Part shown: one piece after another, positions 1 to 17,188 of the stretch
Layout: each line of letters starts with the position of its first letter
How positions within the stretch are numbered: the stretch's first letter is position 1
NCBI RefSeq assembly: GCF_001039355.2
Contig: NW_019776113.1
Location: 71,787 to 135,786 of the forward strand
Source: Lingula anatina
Lineage: Eukaryota; Brachiopoda; Lingulata; Lingulida; Lingulidae
Reading direction: 5' to 3'
Length of the DNA: 64,000 nucleotides
The notes under the pieces: generated by a model
What the model was told of the DNA's origin: nothing
Database searches by the model: none
Seen by the model: only the letters and a program-made list of their open reading frames with translations
Translations under genes and position numbers: made by a program

Positions 1-90
1 TTATGAGGCAAAGCTCAAAAATGGACAAGAAAATGCATTTGATGTATTTTGGAGCTTAGTTTTAAATCTCTTTTCTATTGTTCTTTGCAG

Positions 91-4755
<4,665 letters not shown>

Positions 4756-6040
4756 ATACACCCCTGCTCTCAATACGCCTCACTGCACTCCTTCCTAGTG
4801 GTCAGTTTATGCTTTCAGGATAAGCTGAAATAATTGACATAAATCCTAGTGGTTAGGGTTAAAACAGAGCATCACTTTTGTATCAAGTTGGAATTCAACA
4901 GGATGACATTTGTGTAACTTACAGAAAAATTATGAACAACAAGTCTGATTTGATATTCAGGAAGATGGTCTGGGATGTGTAGTGCAGTGAAAGTGAAAGA
5001 ACATGAGGCATTATCAGACACATTATTCAATATTTTGTTTATCTGAATTTGGCACTACATGTATCTCAACAGAAAGTGTGGTTACAATTTCTAATTATCC
5101 CTACACCTGGGCATGTTTAAACTTACCTTAGTAATGGTGACAATTCCAGGGACAACAGAGGGATTACGTGTGTCCCTTTGATGAGCTAATCATAATCACA
5201 TTGTCTGCTGAGACAGTCTGTATAAAAAGAGTCTGTATAAAAATCGGTCACAACTGCACTGTAAATGTTTCTTAAATTTCAAATTCTGTTTCTTTTCACT
5301 CAAATGAAATGCTATGATGTTGCCTCATGATCTGGCAGGGGTGTGTTTGAAATGTATGTGTGTGTATTATCACAAGAGCTTACTGGTGAACATCTTAAGT
5401 TCTGAGCATACACAACTGTTGTTGTTATTTAATTGCCATCAATGACGACATGTTTGTAACTTCAGAAATGAAACAAACTTGTCTGATGTTCTGGCAAACG
5501 TGTATTGTATACATGTAGATAATTTATATATGCTGTTGCTGTACCAAGTTATTTAAAAATGTTAATGAAAATTGCCCGTAAGACGGTCAAAATATGTTAT
5601 CAACACTGAAACGATTATCAAGTATGTGCACCAATGAAATATTTGTCAGCTTTTTAGAAATCTTTTTAATTTCAATTAAGTGTGAAGATCTGTCAGTGAC
5701 TCCATAGTTGTTTTGGGCACAGCTGTTTTTTATGCTTACATGTGTAGAAAAAGTGTTGGATTCAAGACATGAAATATTTTTATTGTTAATTATTTCATTG
5801 TTGATTGATTATGCCTAAGTACCTCTTGATATATTGAGGTCGATTCATTGATGGTTTTATTGATGATTTAAACCATTTTTTCCAAGAAAAAAAAGAGAAA
5901 AAAAATAAAAATAATACTACCCACAACAATATAGAAATCTTTATGATAAAAAATCTTTTTTCCGCTAAAAACATTTTGTATTTAATATATCGGAAAGATT
6001 AATGGAACTGGAAATAAAACCAAAACCAAGTTTTATTTTC
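4756..6040 (+). other. 3'UTR of the thioredoxin reductase gene
   Basis: Non-coding sequence after the true stop. It holds the SECIS and a good polyadenylation signal AATAAA at 6013-6018, giving a UTR of roughly 1.25-1.3 kb. An alternative AATAAA-like run lies in the A-rich tract near 5900. The exact cleavage site is not determined. Confidence 0.6.
5433..5497 (+). promoter_or_regulatory. SECIS element in the TXNRD 3'UTR
   Basis: Hairpin read directly from the sequence. Helix I pairs TTGCCA (5433-5438) with TGGCAA (5492-5497). The non-Watson-Crick core is ATGAC (5442-5446) opposite TGAT (5484-5487). Helix II pairs 5447-5457 (GACATGTTTGT) with 5473-5483 (ACAAACTTGTC), 10 of 11 positions paired. 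The apical loop starts with AA at 5458-5459, twelve bases after ATGA. This matches the eukaryotic SECIS plan (ATGA, about 12 nt, AA, GA). It lies about 700 nt beyond the Sec codon, where it would recruit SBP2 and the Sec elongation factor. Confidence 0.92.
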
Positions 6041-9000
6041 ATGGCAAATGGTTTATCTGTGTGATGTACCTCGTTTCGCGGTAGAATGGTAGGTGCGTGG
6101 CTGATTTAAGAAAACTGATGTCAACGTCGAGTTTCATCTTGGTCACTGTCTGGGCACGTGAATCGATTTCGTTAAATCTGTATAATAAACACTAGATGAT
6201 GATGATGAATCATGCAGTATGTACCTGGGGGGGGGGGTGCAAGTTGGGATTTCACCATGGCCAAAATCCAATTACAAGTGCATGCTAGGAAAAGCATCAA
6301 ACATAGATAAAGTGTATCGAGAAAAATGGGCATAAAAGTGTAGTTTATTATTACCTTTGGCCATTAGACTTCGGGTAATCACCTGCATGGATGGAACAGA
6401 TCAAAAGATGTGTCACTGGTCAGTCCATATAATAGAAAATCGTTACTGCTTTGCAAACAGTTTGATTTGTATCGACGCATGGGGGATACTCAATATCTAT
6501 TATTCCCAACGATGAGACATCAATTAAGTCAATGTATTAGTGAAGAAAGTGATACGTTTGATAGCCTCTTTGGATATACCAAAAATAGCAGTGACCCTGG
6601 TCAGTAGGTAGAGCATGATAGATGGACATTGAAGGGTGGAGTGTTCTGAAAAGGCTTCTTTTATTAAAAGGAGATAGCTGTATCGACTGTGTCAAAATTG
6701 CACAACTTTTATGCATAACTATCTAACAGGGCTTTCATGTGTTTGAACAAAAAGTTACAGGATTTCCTCTACAGCTTGAGATCACTTTAAATTTAGGTTG
6801 GTTCGGCTGTAATTTAAAGATTGACCAAAACGTCATACTATCTTGGGTATATTACATTTTGAATAAATGGGAAATGTTTACAAAAACCTTTTTAAAGGAA
6901 AAACTATCAAGAATCGTTGTAGTGATGTATTTACCGCCATGAAACGGTGATGAACTTCCCTAAATCACCAGCATAACGTAAGAGTTATTTGACAAAACCG
7001 CCTGATTTGCATATCTTTTATGATGTAATTTAACCAGGTACTGCTATCACCAATAACTCTATCAAGGGTATTGTTATTACGAAACATTCTGTACAGATGT
7101 GTAGCTCTAGGGCACCCTCTAGTGCTTTGAAAAGTCTGATACCTTGCCCTCCAAAGGTGCGCGCACTGCTTTTTATTCATGTAGTTTACCACAAATCCTT
7201 TATTCCGCCACAGAGAAATAATATAAATGGTACATACGTCAGATGGTAACGCGTGTAAGCCACAGTATGTCACTTCAAAGTAACTGGTCGTCTTATGGGT
7301 ACAAAGAGATGTCTCTGCACCACAAGGTGGTAACATTTTTCATCGGTGAAAAAAAGTTTGGCGAGATGAAAATGCCGTGTTCAGTTCATTATCAGAGTAA
7401 ATCTCATTGTCGCATCCCTGCGGAGAGCGCACATGTTTAAGATGAACAACTAAACTGGCAATTTTTGTGAAACACAAACTAAGAAGTACTCTACATGACC
7501 CTTTCAGTAGCAGAGAGCGTATACTGGATTGATAAATGTCGTCGTCATTTCAAAAACGGAGCTCTAACTTCATACTGGTACAAACTGTTAGGATATATGT
7601 TCGACTGCATGTTAGCGGGGGAGAAAAACCAGTAGAAGACGGCGGATAGTTCAAAAACACGCCTTTCCTTCTGGGCTCTCCTCTTCCAGTCTATTTCAAG
7701 GTTATATAATATGCCGTAAGGTTTGTTATAAAACCAGTTGTTTTTTATCCTTATAATTTTATTGATACAATAATCTGGTAGGCTTCCAGAGCTTTTTATC
7801 CAGATTCTAGTGTGATTGAGTTGAGTGAAAGCGTTTGGATGTTTAGGTAGGCCTATATATCATAACATGTCATATAGTATACCCTCCCCCCACGTTCCTA
7901 GCTGCCACTGCACTAAAGGCGGGATTGATGAGCCTATATTTTAGAACGTTCTCACATTACAAATGATCTCTTTGGAATTGGCTGTATGTTGGAACATAAA
8001 TATATCAGACGTGTAGAAACTATTTATAATTTACCATTTACCGTTTCGCATCGGGTTTGGCAACAAGACAAGCTGAAAGAAATTTTTCTTTTGTTAATCG
8101 TCTTACAATTATTCGATGGCGCTTGACAATAAACGATGGTAAATCGTTTTGTATTAGTTTCTAAATTCTAAATTCTAATTCAGTGACGCAGACATTTGCC
8201 TGTCAGTGTGGTCGTTTTCTCCCATATGGGCCTCCAATGTCACACAAAGCTGCAGGCTCTTGCAGTTCTATGGAGGTCAAAAGTGGTGTGCATTTTTGGG
8301 ATCTTTTTCAAGACGGAGTAGGTGTGTTTGGAATATTTTGACATTTATGAAACAAGGCTTCTGATGGACTCCCCTCCTTTATTAAGGTAGAGGACACGAA
8401 AAGCCGTTTTGATTTAGGGAATAGCTACCATTTCAATCTGCCTGGGGAAGCGATTTTATTTTCTGTTTTCTAACACTAAATTGCATTCTATATGAAAAAT
8501 TCGGTTGTCATTATACTGTTTTAACATGATGTCCCTTTTGACCAGCACGACGTGAACAATGCACATTGATAGCAGATTTCTCATTTACTCTACTGTTCAG
8601 TTAAAGGTTATATATCTGTGAGCCCAAATCAGGCTATGACGACTTTATATAAACCCGGGATTTTTTAATATTATATGACGTCATATCATTAATTTTTGGG
8701 TTGAAAGTGCTATGTTCAGTTCCCTATGTTCTCCTCTACCTGGGCTTGTATCAGAAAGATATCAACGAAAGGTAGTGCTTTTGCGTGAGTACTATAGGGC
8801 AGTGCGACTGCTTTCCCTACTCCATTTCGATATTTTAAATTATCCCTAACAACTTTATATTACAACGATTTTCAACGGATCTTTCAAAATAAAACCAATC
8901 AGCATCGGTTTCAAAGATGTTAATAAAAATCTGTGGAACCGGATTGATCTTCGCGCCTTTGTCAATTGTCATACCAATTTTGGCGTTTTTAACTGCAGTG

Positions 9001-10880
9001 AGTACAGAGGTATCCACTGAATCGATTGGTACGTATCTACACCCAACTAGGATTATTGAGTTATGGTCGCAAAATGTTTCCAGGCATTTCAACAGGTAAA
9101 ATGGCACCTTAGTACAATGGTAGTCCTACCTGCTCTTTTTATGTTGTTCTGCATTGTCCCTTAGGATATGCCAGAAATGATGGATTGATACAGAACTAAG
9201 CAAATGAAGAAAGAACTCAATTTAGGTCACATGATGACATATTTTAGGGTATATAACCTTTAATATGATATCGTTATTTTTTGCACATTGGTAATATGGC
9301 TAACCAGGGTATAGGAGAACAGGATGATGGATGACATTCACGAGAACCGCTTTGCTTCTGCCAGTTAAAGTGTAATAGGTGAGGGTAGCCTCTTTTTTTT
9401 TCATCTGCAAGGGTTCTCTGATGAAAATCTTAACATTTTTATCACTGTTGTGAAAGAGAAATATAAATAATAAGTTGGTTTTGAGAGTCAGCGCATTAAG
9501 TATATGTTCCTGATTAAAAGTCAAGGGCAGAGAAAGGTTAAGGCTAGCATATGCTCTCGGCTTGCGAAGAAATTTTGTCGAGTGTTAATGTCAAATCTCA
9601 GCATCATAGCTTACTCCAACTCTGGCCATTGCAATCTACTAGTTTTTGATCATTTGATTAGTTGTTTACTGGTGTTATTCTAGGGTTAATAACTTGCCAA
9701 TTTGCAAATTCTGCACTTTCTTAAATAATAACCAGGGAAAGCCAGGCGGGAGTTAGAACGGTTTGTACAAAAGTTCGGTAATACTCTCTGTAAGTTTATT
9801 TTTCACCAGTAAGGAACTATTACGTGACATGTTACTTACACCCTCGCAACTAAGTTTGCTACCTGCACACCATAACACCTGTTTTGCGATGAAAACGATG
9901 TTATGTGTGGTACGCTCATTTACTTATTTCTCAATGCGCCCCTCAGACTAACTGAAAATCAACAAAACTGAAATCTTAACCAGATTTGAGAGCCACTTAT
10001 TATCGCTCCTCTTCAAAGTATTGCTATACCGGAGTTTTTAATGCACTACCCTGTTTCCTTTTTCTTTTCTTCTTCTTATTTGAGCGTTTATTTTGTGATC
10101 GGACTTACTTTTTACGCAGCTGGCTTTGGTTGTCTTTTATGCTTTTTTATGTAGAACTATTCTTGTACAAACATTCATATAGTCCAGTTTAAAAAGAAGA
10201 AAAAAATTAATCAATAGGTTGAACTAGAAAACTAGTAGGAAGATGTGCACTTTATGAATAAAAGCAATCAACGTTCTTCACTATTCGAACGCATTTCCAG
10301 CGGGCAAGGTGCCCGAGGTCCTCATACGCTGAAACAGTTCGGTCTTCGTGGTATACTGAGTAAATACGAGCTGGAGCGACCTACGTGTTGAAATAGATAC
10401 TGTCTGGCCGCAGCCAATTTGATGAGGTACTTTTGGTGACCAATACTATTTATCTGCACAAGTGTATTCCCATTGGTTTGCAGGTTGCCAAAGAGTTCTT
10501 GTGAATTGTGGTGCACATGACGCTTTTCTCCTATAGGTTAAAACTAAGAGCCTCACACATTCTTGTATTAGATTTCAGAAAAAAAAATCCAATTACCGTT
10601 ACTTATTGTGGATAACGTAACGCACGCACTTACTTTAATACAAGTGGTACTTTTCTCTCTTCCTTCAACTTAAGGTGATTTGCTTAGTTTGAATCCATGC
10701 TCAGTGCATTTTTCTTTCTGAAACCCTTAGAAAATAAAGGTGAAGTAGCAAATCCTATTTTTGATTTAGATCACCTGTTTTCCTCGGAGGTTGAGATGCT
10801 GCTCTCTGTTTACGGATCTTGGGTGCTTTTGTGGTTAACAAATATCCCACTTCAATCACAATTTCATTTGCAAAGAAGAC
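6041..10880. other. Intergenic, no gene recognised
   Basis: About 4.8 kb with only short ORFs, none resembling a known protein or showing exon-like structure. It holds a G-run near 6230 and simple AT-rich stretches. No RNA gene or mobile-element ends were recognised. Confidence 0.5.
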
Positions 10881-10890
10881 AGCTGTTGGC

Positions 10891-11009
10891 TATAAATAGA
10901 TGAAGGTAATAATGTAGCACTATGGCCGAACAGGGTTAAGTAGTGGAATTGATCTAGTGATAGACTCCATGACCGTCGTCCGTATTGTGCAACAGTGCTG
11001 CATGGATAG
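10891..11009 (+). promoter_or_regulatory. Candidate TATA promoter and non-coding first exon
   Basis: TATAAATAG at 10891-10899 is a consensus TATA box. About 110 bp downstream is a strong splice donor, GATAG then GTAAGTG, with the cut after 11009. This could be the first (5'UTR) exon of the membrane-protein gene, whose coding exon begins after a splice acceptor at 18325. The link over more than 7 kb is inference; a TATA box and a donor can coincide by chance. Confidence 0.25.
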
Positions 11010-11183
11010 GTAAGTGTTTTCTGATGTTACTTTCTGAGTGTGCTTATTGAACAATAAGATTAAAGAACATTCATGCCTTTAGCAGCTAGGTCCTTGGATT
11101 AGCGGCAGACAACAATTTTTTTTCTGTGCCGCAGAGATTTTTTTAGTCGACAGAGCTAGTTGTTGTGATTATCAAATGTTAAC

Positions 11184-11186
<3 letters not shown>

Positions 11187-11226
<40 letters not shown>
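11187..11226. repeat. (GT)n microsatellite
   Basis: About 20 uninterrupted GT units. Confidence 0.95.
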
Positions 11227-11227
<1 letters not shown>

Positions 11228-11229
11228 GG

Positions 11230-14200
11230 AATAAAAAATGGCAACCAGCAGCGGCATATTCATGACTTTAGGAAGGGAAGTAGTAGGTACAATAAAAAGA
11301 TTATCATAAAGTCATACATAGTCATCGGGGGTGAAGAGGGGTAAAATTTGGACTTGCCCCGCTCCCCCTACAGCTTCATGTACCGTCGTATGTGAAAAAG
11401 TTTGAATGCTACTTGTTTCTCATTCAAAGGCACAGTCCGCAAAATCTGCATTATTTCGCAACACATTACATAAATCTTGTTTAAAGACTGCAGATTGTCA
11501 TAAAAATCACCACAATCACAAAGCTAAATGTATCTCTACATTCATTGCAACAAATAGATATTTCTATAGAAAAGTTGCATGAACATTTTAAGGCAAAAAT
11601 GTTTATTCAACAATCGACATTGATATAGTATGGCTACTGTCACTAAACTATCATTTAGCAGCAACCAGGTAGATAGGTTCGAGAGGTCATTTAATTGAAA
11701 TTCGTTACCGTGCTATAATAGGAGCATGTAGATGTGCATGAGGGGTGTAAATGTGCCCTACTACCTGTTCAGCATCACTTCCACAGCTGCACCTCTACTG
11801 GTGAACTCCTCTCAGGTAGGTTGACGTAATTCAAGCGTCTTAACTGGATTCAATGGCAGTCAGTTTCTCTCAGGTGTCCACACGAAAAAATAAAAAAAGA
11901 TTTTACGCAAACTTTAATTTGAATAGAATTGTTTCACAAGGAGTAGGCCTACATAAATTTGCATCGCGCAGGTAAAAGTAATTGCTAGAATTTAACTTGT
12001 ATTACATTGACTGTGTCACCTTTTTTATTTCAATTTTGTAGTAAGTGCCTGATTATGCATGCATGTACTTTTCTACACGTGATTATGTGTCTAGAATGCT
12101 TGCTACGTAGTTTTACCTCAAAGTTGAGAGACGCCATACAATTTGTTTGTCCAGTAATAGTACAGTAGTTTATTTACTTATTTCTTTGATTTAATGTATC
12201 CAGATAGGACAGAGTCCTTTGTTGTCGCGGGACAAATAAATACATTAATTGCAGAAAAGCAACAAATGTTTAATAATTAATTTTTCATTATCAGGTATTT
12301 TGCACAAACATTATTGTTTTACAATAAAGGTATCGTATCCGGTATCTTCCCCTCAACATCAAATTTACTTTAGAAAGAAAGTAATTTTCTCCTTTTTACT
12401 AAACATTGCTCGACACCCCTGCTCATGGATTCGACGTTTTGTGTCATTTTTTATTTCAAAATATTTAGTCTACCGTGTATCCCTTACATGTCCTAATGAA
12501 ATATCGTCACTAGGTACTTTTATTTGAAGAGTTTGTTTAAGGACCTAATTAGTAAAGATAACTAGCTTAGCACATTTTGCATGAGATGCACAACGACAAA
12601 AAATGATAATGTTGTGTCACAAGTTGTTTACACGCAAACTCTGATGGAAACCCGGAGTTACTTGCATCTGCCTATACCTAGCACTGGGAACAGCAAAGAT
12701 ATGCTTGTGATAAAGGCGAGTTTCTAATAGTAAGTTAGGGTGGCAAGGACAGGCGGTAGGAATGCCTTTCTTTGATCTGTAAAGTGAAGATAAAAAAGGG
12801 AAAGGTTTTTGCACCAGGTACTAGTTTCATTCTTCACTACCAAACAAAAGATGTTAAATGACAGCTGATTCCTATCAGGCTAAAACGACACTGGAAAGAG
12901 GTTACAAAAACTTTTTCTACGGAAGTACGAATTTGCTATCACGAAAAAACCTTCAGCAGAAAACTTAACATACGTTACTTCACTATCACAACACTTTTGT
13001 TACTTCATAAAAACAATTTACTTATAAATATTACAAGTCGAGAGAACACGTATATTTTACATGAATGAATAAGGCGATGTAATTTTTTAAAGGTTGTTTT
13101 ATTCATGTGACATTTGAATAACTGAGGTAAAAATATAATGACCGGAAACTGTGGTCTTTTAAAAACGAACATATACAGTAAATGTAGACCTTGATTTAAA
13201 TCAGTCCATGTTTATGTTTTTCCATTTATTTTGTTAGGTCATTTAACTCTTGAAGTGTTTGCATTTAAAATCCATTAACCTTTCTTAACTGACTACATGC
13301 CCAATTACATTTAAATTATAGCGACTCCAGTACACATGAAGTCGAAATCTTGAATTTTCTTTACATGAGGTTCTGTCTGCCCACACTTCTGAATGATGCT
13401 AGTTATATAAGATACGTATGATGGAAAAGAAATTCAAAAATACTTCTAAGCCAATATCACACAAAATTGATTTGTCAATTTGAAGTCTTCTGCTTTTCTA
13501 AACTAAATTCTCATATGCATTGAATTAATTAGCAGATTGAATGTGCGTAAGAATTGCAAAAAATTAAAACGGCTCTGCATGACCTCTTGTAACAGCACCC
13601 TTACATTTTTACCTTAGAAAGTCTCAATTTATGTATTTTTTCCACGTATGAAAACACCGTGCTTACATTGCCATCCATCCGTACGGCATATTTCTTTCCT
13701 GTGTAATTTATTAACCTACAATCCTTCAATTATTAAATATGCAGCAACGATTCAAATTTTCTTTGTCTGTGTGGTGATCTTCATCTTACTTGTTTTTTTA
13801 TAATAGCAAACCCGGAATAGCCCCAGATGGGTAAGACTGCTTGTTTTAAGGGTTTTTTTCTTTTAACTTGTCATTTTATCATAATTAATATATTCCACAT
13901 ATAAGATGGAAGGTGTTGTATTGCAGATTTTAATGAAGTTGTACAGCTTTTTTAACAACAAGCAATGTCGTTGCTTTTATTGATATCAAAATCTTTCTCT
14001 CGGAAATGGACAACCCCATATCTTCCCCAAATGCATCAATTTAATGATTGGGATCTAAAAGGCAATGAAACCAATAACAAAAGGCCTTGACTTTGATCTA
14101 GTAATAAATGATTGCACAATGCCGAGGAAATAAATATACTGGCAGACATTGTGTAAGAAACAGCCATGCCCGAGCATAATATGCCGCCGCACGCGTTATT

Positions 14201-14940
14201 GTACAGCATCTATAGCAAGTCCATCTTACGAGGCTCATTATATACATGTTTATTGCTGTGTTTTGTTGCCCTTTGTTGCCCTTTTGTTGCCCTTCTAAAA
14301 ATGGGACGTATTTTCCTATCAGTATACAGCACTGGTTATGATACTGGTACTGATGTTATAATATTATATCTGAGAAATTCACATTTACACGGTGCATAGC
14401 GCATAAAACACAAAACACGTGTGCCTTTAGTGCTTCGAACATTTGTTTGTTTTTTTTATATATTAGGTTAACAGATGATGACATGATGTTTTTATATTCA
14501 TGCATTGTCGAGATCTACAGGTACACTGTAGTCTGATTACTTGCAACAGGGCCTTTAATATTATCTTTTTTCATTTATTTATAATTCTGGTTTCTGGATC
14601 ACAAAGTCTTACTTTGTTCAAATAGCAGTGGTGACATGTTAAAGAACAGATGCAAAAGTAACACGAACACATCACTTCAGAGCCTGGGGTATTCCTTCAT
14701 TTTCTTTATTTTTCTTTAAATTTCGTAACACTGCAAAACTGTGGGTTTGTTCATAACCGTACAAATTTAGATAGAAAATCGACCAATTGACGTGTTGAAA
14801 ACCCCACAAAGAGAGTGAAGTCCTGATGGAATGCAATGGATGTCCCTATATTATTTGGTCGTTTTGTGACGCCAGTCAAGACCATTTCGGGTATCGGCTG
14901 GCCCGGCTACGAATATCCTTTACGTCCTCCCAGATTGATG
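11230..14940. other. Non-coding, no gene recognised
   Basis: AT-rich sequence of about 3.7 kb. The only ORFs are short and featureless. A small tandem of TTTGTTGCCC-like units lies near 14265-14300. It may be an intron of the downstream gene if the promoter at 10.9 kb belongs to it. Confidence 0.45.
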
Positions 14941-14944
14941 TGTT

Positions 14945-15560
14945 CAGGGTACGTGAAGGAATGAATAATCACAACGGGGAATAGAGAGCTCCGTGATCTA
15001 CACAAATTCAATCAGCCACTATAATTTTCGACTACCAGAGGACGTTTTTCATTAGAATTGAATTATATGAAATATGTCCGTGTCACTTATGGTATTTGTA
15101 TTAATTTACATGTACAAAAAAAGTACTCCAGATGATAATTCCGTCGTTCTTAATTCTTAAGCACGCCAAACAAATAGACAAAATTTGGATATTGATATGT
15201 AATTGAATAATTATAGTGGTTAAATGTCTGTGTACAGATTAATTGAATCAAATCCATGTCAAGGTATTAGTAGATGTCTGACTGTAATAAAAGGGCTAAG
15301 AGAAATACTTGAACTGTCGATTGCAAAGTAAGCATCAAAAGATTTAAAGTAGGCCTATACCCAGTTATACCTGCAGTGGTAAAGATTTTTTAGTCAAGGC
15401 ATACTTGGTCTTACTTCCGATGGTCTTAAACTGGCCAAGTTATCTGACATGAAAGGCTGCTAACGAATGTAGTCAATTTTCTCCAAGGTCATTTATATGG
15501 TGTCGAGCCAACTTTGAAATGCATCTTACATGTACGATTAGGCCAGGCCAATTCTTCTGT
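14945..15560 (+). repeat. Old direct duplication, copy 1 (partner at 21.8-22.4 kb)
   Basis: This stretch is recognisably similar, with many substitutions and indels, to about 21825-22400. Shared landmarks are GTGAAGGAATGAATAATCAC, the following AATAGAG..TGATCTACACAAAT, a GATATTGA..TGTAA block, and AAGGTATTA.TAGAT.TCTGAC. It is much older than the 1.93 kb duplication beside it. No coding sequence is shared in the aligned part. Confidence 0.6.
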
Positions 15561-17187
15561 AAGCTAAACTAATATCATTCAACTACGGTAAGTCAAGAAA
15601 AAAGTGCTTTTTTCCTTAAGAGAATACAAATCGCACTTTAAGGCTTAAATCGCAAATCAAATGTACTATTGATGATATTCAGATGCTGACATCAGTCAAC
15701 TGACAAATTACATCCTTGCAACACGGACGTAACAAAGTTTTGGTAATTAAGTCAATGGGGCCAAGTACTGTTTTCGAAGCGTAATTCTTCACGTGTAGAA
15801 AATTACTGGTAAAAATGGAAGTCCCACGCCGTCCTCATGGACTAAGTTAAGGAAAGTGAGCCGTGGGTTATATATTAGCATTGATTCCTCTATCTTGTTA
15901 TAAATATGATAAATGCTGCCAGAGGTGGTGCAAACCTGTTACTGATACAGGGTAGTATAGAACTGAGGCATGTGTGTGGTACTAGACCTCAGTTCGTTTT
16001 CTCTGCCTGGTTATTTGGTTCCCAGAGAAAGACTTAATCAAGTTGAGGTATTGTATTTAAAACTCAGGGACAGGGAGCACGCTCGTTATTAGGGGAAATT
16101 ACTTAGCTATTTTTTTCCAAAATTTCGACAGCTATTTGCTTCTCAAATGAGCTTCATTAAGCGCAGCAGTCGACAGAGTGTAACTCTCAATGAAAATAAG
16201 ATTTAATAGTCACACTGGCAGACTTGCTCTGATTTGCCTTTAGTGTATTTATTCAAAGAGAAAAAATTTACCTACCGCATCTTGATTGCATCTTAGAAGT
16301 TGAATTGTTCTAGAAGTTATATGTATAAATCGACGAGTAACTTTCAAAGAAGCATAAAGTTTGTTTCATCCAACATATTTTTTATTTCATTTTCAGGCAG
16401 AAATCGCGGTGGTGAGAAGTCAATATTACTGACAGTCACAGGCTGCTCCCAATGCGGTTGGCAGTGCAGATAGGCCTTCTTTTGATATTTGGAGTGGTGG
16501 TTGTGGTTATTGTCGTGATTGTCCATGATGTCACAGAGAAAAATAAAACTACAGGGAACAATATGCGGCACCGGGATATTTTCCGTGCAACAAATTTTTC
16601 CAGAACATTCAATTTAACATTGGCACTGCCACAAAATTTTCGGAACACAATTGTTAAGACTTACGACAGAAGTTTTGATGGAGAAGTGTACACACCCAAG
16701 AGCACAGAAAAACGTGCAGTGCCAATTGCTGCGTATTCTGCTATGCCATTCCTTGCAGTGGCTGCTTTCATAGTGTTTCTTTGCCTAAAAGGCACTACTT
16801 GGTTTAAAGAGGATCTCCACGAACCTTACTTTACAGAGGATACAAAATCACACTCTATGCATAAGGAGATGGTTAACTGGTTATCAGATTCTAAACCAAC
16901 GAATGCTTTGCCTCCGCCATACAAAGCCCATACTAGGTCCAAGCGGAAAGAAAAAACGAAAGTGAAACCCCAGCTCGGGGAATCACACCTGCTTATGCAA
17001 ATGTTATTGAAAGCCGAGGAAACAAATTTTGGTACAAGTAAAGAAGTCATTTTGACAAGAAATCTTTTAACTAGAGACGTTGCAGTGGATACAAGAGACG
17101 TTGGTTTAAATAGTGAAAGTGATTATACCGTTTCGTATAGACAAACGCCTAGGATCAACCAAAAGCGCAGATTTCAAGTAGACAATT
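15261..17187 (+). repeat. 1.93 kb near-identical tandem repeat, copy 1
   Basis: Copy 1 (15261-17187) matches copy 2 (17189-19115) at a constant offset of 1928. I counted six substitutions, about 0.3 percent. The copies meet at a single N at 17188. Copy 1 stops in the middle of the open reading frame that copy 2 carries to its end. Confidence 0.97.
16452..17187 (+). pseudogene. Truncated upstream copy of the two-pass membrane protein ORF
   Basis: Encodes the first 245 or so residues of the protein at 18380-19786, then runs into the N at 17188 and continues as copy-2 upstream sequence. It differs from copy 2 at three residues (Asn/Asp in the TTG-N motif, Ala/Glu after KR, Ala/Thr before LPPP) and at one silent site in the second membrane segment. 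The splice acceptor before the start codon is intact. Because the break is exactly at the assembly N, this is more likely the second allele of the same gene misplaced in tandem than a real pseudogene. Confidence 0.75.
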
Positions 17188-17188
17188 N
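17188..17188. other. Single-N assembly join
   Basis: An isolated N exactly at the boundary of the two 1.93 kb copies, marking a scaffold join rather than contiguous sequence. Confidence 0.95.

Noticed and set aside
5152-5210. AGGGACA/TGTCCCT hairpin as an alternative SECIS
   Set aside because: The stem is good but the ATGA/GA core and loop AA do not align; the hairpin at 5433-5497 fits much better.
6965-7336. Minus-strand ORF of 123 codons
   Set aside because: No family resemblance and no exon structure; likely chance.
16344-16648. Minus-strand ORFs over the membrane-protein gene (and their copies at 18.3-18.6 kb)
   Set aside because: Shadows of the plus-strand coding exon; duplicated only because the segment is.
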